From an uncultured Eubacteriales bacterium (GTDB taxonomy: Bacteria; Bacillota; Clostridia; Lachnospirales; Anaerotignaceae): 22,285 nt of DNA. Positions 14,333-21,274 of this stretch are shown piece after piece. Below the pieces are notes generated by a model. It was not told the DNA's origin. It was given only the letters and a program-made list of their open reading frames with translations, and searched no databases. The stretch spans positions 1 through 22,285 of the forward strand of contig URCD01000030.1 in assembly GCA_900546215.1 (NCBI GenBank), written 5' to 3'. The position numbers were made by a program, and so were the translations under genes. The first letter of the stretch is position 1. Each line of letters opens with the position of its first letter.

Positions 14333-15211
14333 TTAAGGTTTTTCAAGCCTTGCACCTTCTCTTTGTACAACAAGAGAGGAAATTCTGTTAGCCTCCGTTA
14401 ATGCCTCAGCTAGTCCTCTGCCAAGCTGTCTTTGCGCGATGAAGGTTCCGATGTGCGAATCTCCGGCTCCTATTGTGTCAACAACCTCAGCCTTAAACGC
14501 AGGCACCTCATACCAAATTCCGTCATCGTGAGACAGACAGCAGCTTCCGTTTTCCCCGTCAGTAATTACAACTGTGTTATTGGTTAATTCCATAAGAAGC
14601 TCAGCAGCCTTTTTAATGGAGTCTGTTTTTGTAAATGTAGTCGCTTCAGTCTTATTTACGTGAAGTATTGGTCTAAGTGAAAATATCCTGCTAAGCTTGG
14701 ATTTCTCAATTTCATTTATTCTAGGTCCCGGTGCAAAATATACAGGTATCTCAGACTCTCTTAAGAAGTTTATTACAATATCCCCTGTATGTTCTTCCAT
14801 TTCAAGTCCGCATATGTAAGCGCAGTCAAAGTCTGCGGGATTAAGCTTGTCACACCACTCTTTTTTAAATCTGTATTCAGCGCCATGCTCACATATAAAG
14901 GTACGTTCACCCCCGTCCTCGACAAGGCAGTAGCAGCAGCCATTAGGTTCTTCAGGATTTAATTCCGCTCTCTCAACATGCATTTTTTCAAGCTCTTTTC
15001 TTATATAATCTGCGTATATACCGCTGCCGGTTGGAGAAAACAGAAGATATGGCACATTAAAGTAGGCTATGGCCTGTGATACATTAAACGCGCAGCCTCC
15101 CATTGACATCTTCTGCCACCTTACATTTACATCTCCGCCTGTTGTCGGAATTTTGTCCAGTCTGATTATTATGTCAGCTACAGTAGAGCCAATTACTAAA
15201 ACCTTTTTCAT
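14333..15211 (-). CDS. PfkB-family sugar kinase
   Basis: 292 residues. Ribokinase/PfkB-type ATP-dependent kinase. N-terminal motif GGCAFNVSQAIAY (38-50) for substrate and lid contacts; C-terminal signature DTIGAGDSHIG (245-255) with catalytic base Asp251 and anion hole GAGD. VNKTEA (185-190) matches the N-x-x-E motif that binds Mg/phosphate. It is Cys-rich for a PfkB (GCCYC, SCC), fitting an anaerobe. The substrate is not readable; the family phosphorylates ribose, fructose, KDG, nucleosides and others. ATG 15211 with GAGGG 7 nt upstream. It follows an IlvD/Edd dehydratase on the same strand, but a terminator and its own promoter lie between, so a shared pathway is only suggested. Confidence 0.88.
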   Translation of the reverse strand: MKKVLVIGSTVADIIIRLDKIPTTGGDVNVRWQKMSMGGCAFNVSQAIAYFNVPYLLFSPTGSGIYADYIRKELEKMHVERAELNPEEPNGCCYCLVEDGGERTFICEHGAEYRFKKEWCDKLNPADFDCAYICGLEMEEHTGDIVINFLRESEIPVYFAPGPRINEIEKSKLSRIFSLRPILHVNKTEATTFTKTDSIKKAAELLMELTNNTVVITDGENGSCCLSHDDGIWYEVPAFKAEVVDTIGAGDSHIGTFIAQRQLGRGLAEALTEANRISSLVVQREGARLEKP

Positions 15212-15240
15212 ATGTATCCCTCAAAACTTGTTTTTCTTAA

Positions 15241-15269
15241 ATTATAATATTTTATTGTAATATAAGCAA
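15241..15269 (-). promoter_or_regulatory. Promoter of the PfkB kinase gene
   Basis: Minus strand: -35 TTGCTT (15269-15264), 17-bp spacer, -10 TATAAT (15246-15241), about 23 nt before the likely start. It lies after the upstream dehydratase terminator. Confidence 0.65.
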
Positions 15270-15287
15270 TACTGCCGGATATAAAAG

Positions 15288-15316
15288 AAACAGCCCTCTT
15301 ATACGGAGGGCTGTTT
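15288..15316 (-). terminator. Terminator after the IlvD/Edd dehydratase
   Basis: AAACAGCCCTC and GAGGGCTGTTT form an 11-bp perfect stem with a 7-nt loop; read on the minus strand it is followed by CTTTTAT. Only 4 bp after the stop codon. Confidence 0.85.
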
Positions 15317-15320
15317 GTTA

Positions 15321-17057
15321 TTATTCGTTCCGTTCCTTTTCGTCGTATGAGAGATACGCTCCATGCGAAGCGTCAGTGGCAAGCTCCTGGAAAAATCTAA
15401 GAGCGCCTTTATTTTTATTCTCCCTTGGCTTCCAGCTTTTCCTCCGTTCAGCCAATATCGCTTCCATTTCCTCCGCTGTTTTTTCAACACCTGCCACTCC
15501 GACTACCTCAAGCCTTCTGTTTGGTATGTCAATATGTATCAGGTCGCCTTCCTCTACAAGCGCTATTGGTCCTCCTGAAACGGCTTCAGGAGAAACATAG
15601 CCTATGGCCGGTCCTCTGCTGGCGCCTGAAAATCTTCCGTCCGTAACAAGCGCTACCGTCGAAACAAGCTCCGGCATATTAAATATTGCCTCAGTAGGCT
15701 TAAGCATTTCAGGCATTCCGCTTCCCTTAGGGCCTTCATATCTAATTATAACTACATCCCCCGGCTTTATCTCACCGTGATATATTGCCTCACTTGCCCT
15801 GTCTCCGCTTTCAAATATTCGTGCCGGCCCGGTATGAACATGCATTTTAGGGTCAACAGCGGCATGCTTTACAACGCTTCCCTTAGGTGCGAGATTTCCT
15901 TTAAGTATAGCAGTGCCTCCATCCTTTTTATATGGTTCGGCTACAGAATGAATAACATCTCTGTATTTTACACCATAATTGCTTAAATAGCGTTCTGCTG
16001 TTTTGAAGTATCCTGATTTTTCAAGTATATCAAGATTTTCTCCTATTGTTTTTCCGGTTACAGTCATACAGTCAAGATGGAGATAATCGCTGATTTCACG
16101 CATAACAGCCGGAACTCCGCCCGCAAACCAAAGGAGCTGTGTCGGCCATTTTCCGCTGGTTTTAAGACTTGTAAGCACCGGAATTTTTCCATGTATTTCA
16201 TCAAAAAGCTCTAAATCAATTTTTATGCCGAGCTCATGAGCTATGGCCGGTATATGCAGTGTGGCATTTGTAGAGCCGGAAACCGCGCCGTGTATCATAA
16301 TAGCATTCTCAAATGCTTCCCTTGTCATTATTTTATCCGGAGTAAGATTCATTTCAATCAGACTTTTTACCTGAGCACCAGCGTCAAAAGCCATGTGTTC
16401 AATCCTGTTCATTGATGCCGGCATCAAAGCTCCCGAAGGCAGGGACATACCAAGCGCCTCGCTTACAACCTGCATTGTGCTGGCTGTTCCCATGAACTGG
16501 CACGCTCCGCAGCTTGGACAGCTATTTACCTGCTCTCTAACCAAATCATCTAGGCTTACCTTTCCCTGGTTCCAGAGCTCGCCATAATAGTACATATCTA
16601 CAGAATGCTGGTTTTCAGGACCAGGGAGCATTGAGCCTCCGCAAATATGCAGGCCAGGCATATTAAGTCTTGCCAGTGCAATAAGATGTGCCGGTATTGA
16701 TTTATCACAGCTTGAAATTAATGCTATGCCGTCAAATGGTGCCGCCATTGCGTGTATTTCGGTCATCATTGCTATCATTTCCCTTGACACAAGAGAATAG
16801 CTCATGCTGCCGTCTCCCATTGCAATACCATCGCACATATCAGTAACGGTATAATTGGCCGGTTTACATCCACATGAATAAAGTCCCCTGGACGCAAAGT
16901 TTGAAAGCTTATCCAAATGATAGCTTCCAGGATGACTGTCGCCAAATACACTGTCTACAAGAACCTGCGGCTTACTTAGGTCGTTTGGAGTCCAGCCGGT
17001 ACCCATTCTGAGCGCGTCCCCCTGTGTATTTACGCGGCGCATATCTTGACTTTTCAT
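15321..17057 (-). CDS. IlvD/Edd-family dehydratase
   Basis: 578 residues from ATG 17057 (AGGAGG 8 nt upstream). Dehydrates a dihydroxy-acid or sugar acid to a 2-oxo acid using an Fe-S cluster and Mg. Seen: DDGIAMG-like CDGIAMGDG (75-83), SSCDKS (Cys117, Lys119, the Lys being carbamylated in relatives), SCPSCGACQFMGTAST (Cys186), SGSTNATLH (260-268), GPKGSGMPEM and the base-bearing DGRFSGASRGPAIGYVSPEA region. At the position where [2Fe-2S] members have their first Cys, it has HPGSYHL, like the PGHVHL of Escherichia coli IlvD; this suggests an oxygen-labile [4Fe-4S] enzyme. The N-terminus (GWTPNDLSKPQVLVDS) looks more like sugar-acid dehydratases than IlvD. No other ilv gene is near, so I leave the symbol blank. 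Confidence 0.88.
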   Translation of the reverse strand: MKSQDMRRVNTQGDALRMGTGWTPNDLSKPQVLVDSVFGDSHPGSYHLDKLSNFASRGLYSCGCKPANYTVTDMCDGIAMGDGSMSYSLVSREMIAMMTEIHAMAAPFDGIALISSCDKSIPAHLIALARLNMPGLHICGGSMLPGPENQHSVDMYYYGELWNQGKVSLDDLVREQVNSCPSCGACQFMGTASTMQVVSEALGMSLPSGALMPASMNRIEHMAFDAGAQVKSLIEMNLTPDKIMTREAFENAIMIHGAVSGSTNATLHIPAIAHELGIKIDLELFDEIHGKIPVLTSLKTSGKWPTQLLWFAGGVPAVMREISDYLHLDCMTVTGKTIGENLDILEKSGYFKTAERYLSNYGVKYRDVIHSVAEPYKKDGGTAILKGNLAPKGSVVKHAAVDPKMHVHTGPARIFESGDRASEAIYHGEIKPGDVVIIRYEGPKGSGMPEMLKPTEAIFNMPELVSTVALVTDGRFSGASRGPAIGYVSPEAVSGGPIALVEEGDLIHIDIPNRRLEVVGVAGVEKTAEEMEAILAERRKSWKPRENKNKGALRFFQELATDASHGAYLSYDEKERNE

Positions 17058-17089
17058 AATATGTTCCTCCTTTTTAAATAAGTATTTCG

Positions 17090-17100
17090 TATACTGTATA
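17090..17100. promoter_or_regulatory. Small palindrome at the dehydratase transcription start
   Basis: TATAC-T-GTATA, arms of 5 bp around one base, covering about +1 to +10 downstream of a consensus promoter. Its GTATAC-like arms recall GntR-family operators; short, so may be chance. Confidence 0.35.
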
Positions 17101-17105
17101 TTAAA

Positions 17106-17134
17106 ATTATACAAACGTCATTCTATATTGTCAA
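17106..17134 (-). promoter_or_regulatory. Consensus sigma-A promoter of the dehydratase gene
   Basis: Minus strand: perfect -35 TTGACA (17134-17129), exactly 17 bp, perfect -10 TATAAT (17111-17106). Leader about 42 nt. A promoter this strong normally needs a repressor if the gene is inducible. Confidence 0.9.
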
Positions 17135-17180
17135 CCACAATATTACATAAAAAGACATAGCATATTTAGTGATATTAGTC

Positions 17181-17210
17181 AAATAAAAAAGCCCTTCCAT
17201 AAGGAAGGGC
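17181..17210 (-). terminator. Rho-independent terminator of bcd-etfB-etfA
   Basis: GCCCTTCC (17210-17203, read on the minus strand), loop TTAT, GGAAGGGC, then six T and ATTT. 10 bp after the etfA stop. Confidence 0.93.
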
Positions 17211-17220
17211 AAATATTACT

Positions 17221-18243
17221 TTACTGAGCAGCTTTCTCAGCTTTACGTTTTGCGATAGCGTCTGTTAACTTAGGTATAATAGCTTTAACATCGCCAACGA
17301 TACCAAGGTCAGCTACATCAAATATAGGAGCTGTATCGTTTAAGTTAATAGCTACTATATACTCAGCGCTTTCCATACCAGCAACGTGCTGGATAGCGCC
17401 TGAGATACCGCATGCCATATAGAGGTCAGGGCGAACAGTTTTACCTGTCTGACCAACCTGACGGTCTTTTTCAATCCAGCCTGCGTCAACGTTTGCTCTT
17501 GATGAAGAAACTTCTCCGCCAAGTACGTCAGCAAGCTTCTGGAGTTCACCGAAGAATTCAGGAGAACCGATACCACGTCCGCCGGATACAAGAACCTTAG
17601 CTTCTGTAATATCAACTTTCTTCTTATCTTCTTTAACAACCTCTCTTACAACAACGTTCATATCAGCTGCTGTTAAATCAACCTTAAAATCTACGATTTC
17701 GCCTGTCTTAGCTTCATCTCTGGGAAGAGCTTTCATAACGCCGGGGCGAACTGTAGCCATCTGAGGTCTGTGGTCCTTGCAGACGATAGTAGCCATGATG
17801 TTTCCGCCGAATGCGGGACGTGTCATGAGAAGTAATTTTGTATCGGGCATTGCCTCGATTGTGCCGATATCAAGCTTTGTACAGTCTGCTGTAAGGCCTG
17901 TATGTACTCTGGCTGATACACGGGGAGCAAGGTCACGGCCGATTGATGTTGCGCCGTAAAGCACGATTTCAGGGTCGCTTGCTTTAATTACTTCATATAA
18001 TGCTTTTGAATAAGGCTCTGTTACATACTCTGCAAGCATAGGATCGTCAACAACGATAACCTTATCGGCACCGTGTTTAACAAGGATATCTGCCTTGTCT
18101 TTAATGTTGCTTCCTAATAATACAGCAACAACCTTCTGTCCTAAATCAGCTGCAAGTTCTGTAGCTTTACCGATAAGCTCTATACTAACCTTCTGGATAT
18201 TTCCGTCTCTCTGTTCTGCTAATACGTATACATCTTTACTCAT
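17221..18243 (-). CDS. etfA: Electron transfer flavoprotein, alpha subunit
   Basis: 340 residues. Forms an FAD-binding heterodimer with EtfB and passes electrons from or to the acyl-CoA dehydrogenase. The C-terminal FAD domain shows VSGGRGIGSPEFF (219-231), GQTGKTVRPDLYMACGISGA (264-283) and DTAPIFDVADLGIVGD (303-318). The N-terminal domain ends around VRPGVMKALPRDE. There is no N-terminal ferredoxin extension as in CarE. ATG 18243; AAAGGA is about 11 nt upstream. It follows etfB by 49 bp and is last in the operon, with a terminator 10 bp away. Confidence 0.97.
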   Translation of the reverse strand: MSKDVYVLAEQRDGNIQKVSIELIGKATELAADLGQKVVAVLLGSNIKDKADILVKHGADKVIVVDDPMLAEYVTEPYSKALYEVIKASDPEIVLYGATSIGRDLAPRVSARVHTGLTADCTKLDIGTIEAMPDTKLLLMTRPAFGGNIMATIVCKDHRPQMATVRPGVMKALPRDEAKTGEIVDFKVDLTAADMNVVVREVVKEDKKKVDITEAKVLVSGGRGIGSPEFFGELQKLADVLGGEVSSSRANVDAGWIEKDRQVGQTGKTVRPDLYMACGISGAIQHVAGMESAEYIVAINLNDTAPIFDVADLGIVGDVKAIIPKLTDAIAKRKAEKAAQ

Positions 18244-18292
18244 TAGCCTACCATTCCTTTCTAAAATTATTAGTCTTTGAGTCAGCTTTTCC

Positions 18293-19087
18293 TTAGATAA
18301 TGTGTTTTTCTTCTAACTTAGCTACGATAGTTTCAACAGCTTCCTCAGCTGAAAGGTCTTTGTAGTAAAGTCCTTTGCCTTTAGCCTGTTTTGTGAATGA
18401 CTGTTTAACGTTTGTAGGAGAACCCTTAAGACCGATATTAGCCATATCAACTGTGTCCTTAAGTTCTTCAAGAGTCCAAACCTTAACTTCTTTTTCTCTG
18501 TAAGCGTCGAAGATACCATGTACTGTCATGTATCTAGGTGTAGCCAACTCAGCTAATGCTGTTATAAGGCAAGGTGTTTTTACTTCGATAACGTGATATC
18601 TGTCTTCAAACTGTCTTTTTACAACGAGCTTATCATCGCTTGCTTCCATAATTTCCTCTGCATATGATACCTGAGGAATTCCAAGATGCTCTGCAATCTG
18701 AGGACCAACCTGTGCTGTATCACCATCGATAGCCTGACGGCCTGTGATGATTACATCATAGTCAACCTTCTTTAATGCAGCAGCGATTGTTGAGGATGTA
18801 GCCCATGTGTCAGCGCCGCCGAATGCTCTGTCCGTTACAAGGATAGCTTCATCGCAGCCCATAGCAAGAGCTTCTCTTAAAGCGGCGTCAGCCTGGGGAG
18901 GTCCCATAGATATAACTGTAACTGTTCCGCCTACTTTTTCTTTTAACTGTAAAGCAGCCTCAATACCTGCTTTATCATCGGGATTTATTATACTGGGAAC
19001 ACCATCTCTGATGAGTGTATTTGTTTTGGGATCAAGCTTAACTTCTGTGGTATCAGGTACCTGTTTTGCACAAACAACTATTTTCAT
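18293..19087 (-). CDS. etfB: Electron transfer flavoprotein, beta subunit
   Basis: 264 residues, normal length. Partner of EtfA. N-terminal KIVVCAKQVPDT and the signature GRQAIDGDTAQVGPQ (116-130), followed by IAEHLGIPQVSY. The DGDTAQVGPQ form is typical of clostridial, electron-bifurcating-type ETFs that bind a second FAD in EtfB, rather than AMP as in the mitochondrial type (family knowledge, inference here). If so, the complex would couple NADH oxidation to crotonyl-CoA-type and ferredoxin reduction. ATG 19087 with AAGGAG 8 nt upstream; 70 bp after the dehydrogenase gene, with no hairpin in the gap. Confidence 0.97.
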   Translation of the reverse strand: MKIVVCAKQVPDTTEVKLDPKTNTLIRDGVPSIINPDDKAGIEAALQLKEKVGGTVTVISMGPPQADAALREALAMGCDEAILVTDRAFGGADTWATSSTIAAALKKVDYDVIITGRQAIDGDTAQVGPQIAEHLGIPQVSYAEEIMEASDDKLVVKRQFEDRYHVIEVKTPCLITALAELATPRYMTVHGIFDAYREKEVKVWTLEELKDTVDMANIGLKGSPTNVKQSFTKQAKGKGLYYKDLSAEEAVETIVAKLEEKHII

Positions 19088-19157
19088 TGTCTTACTCCTT
19101 CCGCATATTTATATTCTAGTTTCATAAGAATTCATATCGCAAATATTATGTAGAAAA

Positions 19158-20303
19158 TTATTTACCTACTTTCAAATGGCCTGCGATAACCATCTTCTGA
19201 ACTTCACTTGTGCCTTCGTAAATCTCAACGATTTTAGCGTCACGCATCATTCTTTCAACGTGGTACTCTCTCATGTAGCCGTAACCGCCGAATAACTGAA
19301 CGCATCTTCTGGTTACGTCTGAACCAACTGTAGCGCCGTAATATTTACCCATACAAGCATATAATCCGAAAGGAAGACCCGCGTCTTTTGTGCAGGCAGC
19401 TCTGTAAATAATAAGCTGAGCTGAATCTACTCTGGTCTTCATGTCAGCGATTTCAAACTGTGTATTCTGGAATGAACCGATTGTTCTGCCAAACTGTTTT
19501 CTCTGGCTTACATATTTAAGAGTCTCTTCAAGAGCGCCCTGTGCAATACCAAGACCAACAGCGCCAACGCCGATACGTCCGATATCAAGTGTCTGCATTA
19601 TCATCTTGAAGCCGTCGCCCTCTCTACCGATAAGGTTTTCCTTAGGAACGATACAGTTATCAAAGATAAGGTCAGCAGTTGCCGAAGCACGGATACCCAT
19701 TTTCTTCTCATGTTTACCAATTGAGAAACCGGGTGCATCAGCAGGGATAACAAGGATTGACATTCCTTTGTTGCCTTTTGATTTATCAGTCATAACAACT
19801 GTTGTATAATATTTAGCTTCGCCAGCGTTTGTGATGAAGCATTTTCTACCATTAACTACATAGTGGTCGCCGTCAAGGTAAGCCTTTGTCTGCTGCATAG
19901 CAGCGTCGGAGCCAGCACCAGGCTCTGTAAGACCCATAGCGCCGATAGCTTTACCTGTAAGCAGTTCGGGAAGGAATCTCTGTTTCTGTTCTTCAGTACC
20001 AAAATTGTAGATAGGCCATGCGCAAAGTGAAGAATGAGCAGCCATTCCTGATGTTACGGATGCGCTGTATTTTGAAATTTCCTCAATAGCCATAACATAT
20101 GCAAGGTAATCTCCGCCCTGTCCGCCGTATTCCTTCGGATACTGGATACCTAAGAGACCTGCAGGACCAAGCTTATCCCATACTTCTTTGGGGAATCTTT
20201 CTTCTTCGTCAATATCCTGCATTATGGGCTTAATTTCGTTCTCTACGAACTCTCTTACCATTTGTCTGAATAACAGGTGTTCTTTTGATAACGTAAAATC
20301 CAT
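19158..20303 (-). CDS. bcd: Short-chain acyl-CoA dehydrogenase, butyryl-CoA dehydrogenase-like
   Basis: 381 residues, normal for Bcd/ACAD. FAD enzyme interconverting an acyl-CoA and its 2-enoyl-CoA; in clostridial fermentation it reduces crotonyl-CoA to butyryl-CoA. Signatures: MGLTEPGAGSDA (123-134), FITNAG, RKQFGR, QLFGGYGYMREYHVERMMRDAK and catalytic Glu363 in EIYEGTSEVQ. The order bcd-etfB-etfA is that of butyrate operons, but crt, hbd and thl are not attached, so another short acyl-CoA (for example in amino-acid fermentation) is possible. ATG 20303 with AAAGGAGG 9 nt upstream. A 177-nt structured leader precedes it. Confidence 0.93.
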   Translation of the reverse strand: MDFTLSKEHLLFRQMVREFVENEIKPIMQDIDEEERFPKEVWDKLGPAGLLGIQYPKEYGGQGGDYLAYVMAIEEISKYSASVTSGMAAHSSLCAWPIYNFGTEEQKQRFLPELLTGKAIGAMGLTEPGAGSDAAMQQTKAYLDGDHYVVNGRKCFITNAGEAKYYTTVVMTDKSKGNKGMSILVIPADAPGFSIGKHEKKMGIRASATADLIFDNCIVPKENLIGREGDGFKMIMQTLDIGRIGVGAVGLGIAQGALEETLKYVSQRKQFGRTIGSFQNTQFEIADMKTRVDSAQLIIYRAACTKDAGLPFGLYACMGKYYGATVGSDVTRRCVQLFGGYGYMREYHVERMMRDAKIVEIYEGTSEVQKMVIAGHLKVGK

Positions 20304-20340
20304 TAATACTTCCTCCTTTATTTTGTAAGAAAATTTAAAT

Positions 20341-20475
20341 CATCAAACGAATTTGATGTTATAAAAAATTTAGCAGAACAAAATTTCCCCGACTGCGACA
20401 ATTGTTCCGCTTATTTTTTAAATTGTGAAAGATTTCGGCATATGCGCATACGCATGCATTATTGATAATCTTTCA
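20341..20475 (-). promoter_or_regulatory. Structured leader of the bcd-etfBA transcript, possible attenuator
   Basis: Three stem-loops in the transcript. H1 (20475-20426): TGAAAGATT pairs with AATCTTTCA, enclosing a GC-alternating core that can form an inner stem. H2 (20411-20372): AGCGGAACAA pairs with TTGTTCTGCT, 10 bp with one G-U wobble and a 20-nt loop; six T follow after AAA (20368-20363), and six A precede it (20419-20414), which is the layout of an intrinsic terminator. H3 (20358-20341): CATCAAA-TTCG-TTTGATG, a UUCG-loop hairpin about 20 nt before the ribosome binding site. No known riboswitch class is recognised. H1 begins about 5 nt from the predicted start. Confidence 0.5.
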
Positions 20476-20486
20476 TATAAACATAT

Positions 20487-20513
20487 ATTATACCGCTGTT
20501 AATTATATGTCAA
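20487..20513 (-). promoter_or_regulatory. Promoter of bcd-etfB-etfA
   Basis: Minus strand TTGACA (20513-20508) and TATAAT (20492-20487), both perfect, but the spacer is only 15 bp. A second register, TAATAT two bases later, gives 17 bp with a weaker -10. Start near 20480. Confidence 0.6.
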
Positions 20514-20670
20514 TGTTTTTGTTACACAAAAATCAAAGTTTTAGCTGGAAACTGTCCCTATAAACAGCTAATATTTTTGTATATCTTCAATATATTTGTC
20601 AATCAAAAACATCTGTGTATTCGTCAAAATAACCCTTTAAATCATTTTGCAACAATTATATTCACAATTG
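20514..20670. other. AT-rich intergenic stretch, thpR to bcd promoter
   Basis: 157 bp without a gene. It holds an inverted repeat AACAATT...AATTGTT (20651-20657 and 20666-20672) at the thpR stop, without a T-tract, and a weak TAGCTG/CAGCTA pair (20542-20547, 20575-20580). I see no convincing terminator for thpR and no other element. Confidence 0.6.
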
Positions 20671-21216
20671 TTATATGAGTTTTGCTCCATACAGCTTTTT
20701 GTATACAAGCCTTCCGCCCATTCTTTTGCTCTCCATTAAGCTAATTTCATTAACAATCATTCCCTCAAAATCCGGTTTGAATTTCTCCAAAGCGACTTTT
20801 TTACTGCTAAAAAACGAAATTTCCCTCGCAAGTGTAATATGAGGGGTAAAAGAAGCCCTTTCACGTTTAAATCCCTGCTTGGTGAGGTTTCTTTCCAGCG
20901 TTTCATGTAGTCTGACAAGCTCCCTGCTTTTATCTGCTCCAAGCCATAAAATGCATCTTTCCCCCCTGTCAAAATAACCAACCCTGTCAAAATTGAGCTT
21001 AAAGGCACGGTTAGCGGCAGCGGTGGAGGCAATAGCCTCCGCAGCATATTCCAAATCCTCGGAAGCTATTTCACCAAGAAAGTGAAGCGTAAGGTGAAGA
21101 TTGTCGGTGTCTGTAAATGTGCCTCCCCTTTTTGCCTCACCCTTGATTTTATTTTGAAGCTCAGAAATACTGCGTTTAGTGGCGGTATCAAATTCAATTG
21201 CTATAAATGTTCTCAT
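20671..21216 (-). CDS. thpR: RNA 2',3'-cyclic phosphodiesterase (2'-5' RNA ligase family)
   Basis: 181 residues, normal for LigT/ThpR. The two-histidine phosphoesterase signature is complete: H41-L-T43-L in NLHLTLHFLG and H126-I-T128-L in FTPHITLAR; the N-terminus MRTFIAIEFD also fits. It opens 2',3'-cyclic phosphates on RNA ends and can ligate 2'-5' links in vitro; its cellular role is unclear in most bacteria. ATG 21216 with AAAGGAG 7 nt upstream. A terminator ends only 5-6 nt before that site, leaving no room for a separate promoter, so it probably depends on read-through from transketolase. Confidence 0.93.
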   Translation of the reverse strand: MRTFIAIEFDTATKRSISELQNKIKGEAKRGGTFTDTDNLHLTLHFLGEIASEDLEYAAEAIASTAAANRAFKLNFDRVGYFDRGERCILWLGADKSRELVRLHETLERNLTKQGFKRERASFTPHITLAREISFFSSKKVALEKFKPDFEGMIVNEISLMESKRMGGRLVYKKLYGAKLI

Positions 21217-21233
21217 AACGTACTCCTTTATTA

Positions 21234-21267
21234 CAAAAAGACTGTATCCGTACGACGAATACAGTCT
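21234..21267 (-). terminator. Terminator between transketolase and thpR
   Basis: On the minus strand AGACTGTATTCG pairs with CGGATACAGTCT (12 bp, one U-G wobble, loop TCGTA), followed by TTTTTG. It is 7 bp after the transketolase stop and directly before the thpR ribosome binding site. Confidence 0.8.
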
Positions 21268-21274
21268 ATGTTCT

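Noticed and set aside
15363..15646. Three overlapping plus-strand frames inside the dehydratase gene
   Set aside because: Antisense shadows of the conserved C-terminal domain; no start signals.
20304..20560. Rex (NADH-sensing repressor) operator upstream of bcd
   Set aside because: Only half-site-like pieces (TTGTGA, TTAACA) are present; no full palindrome of the TTGTTAA-N4-TTAACAA type.
20504..20627. Three copies of TTGAC(A/G/T)(A/T)A-TA on the minus strand (20627-20618, 20602-20593, 20513-20504) as a regulator site array
   Set aside because: Spacings are irregular (25 and 89 bp), one copy is the -35 itself, and the region is so AT-rich that such matches are expected.
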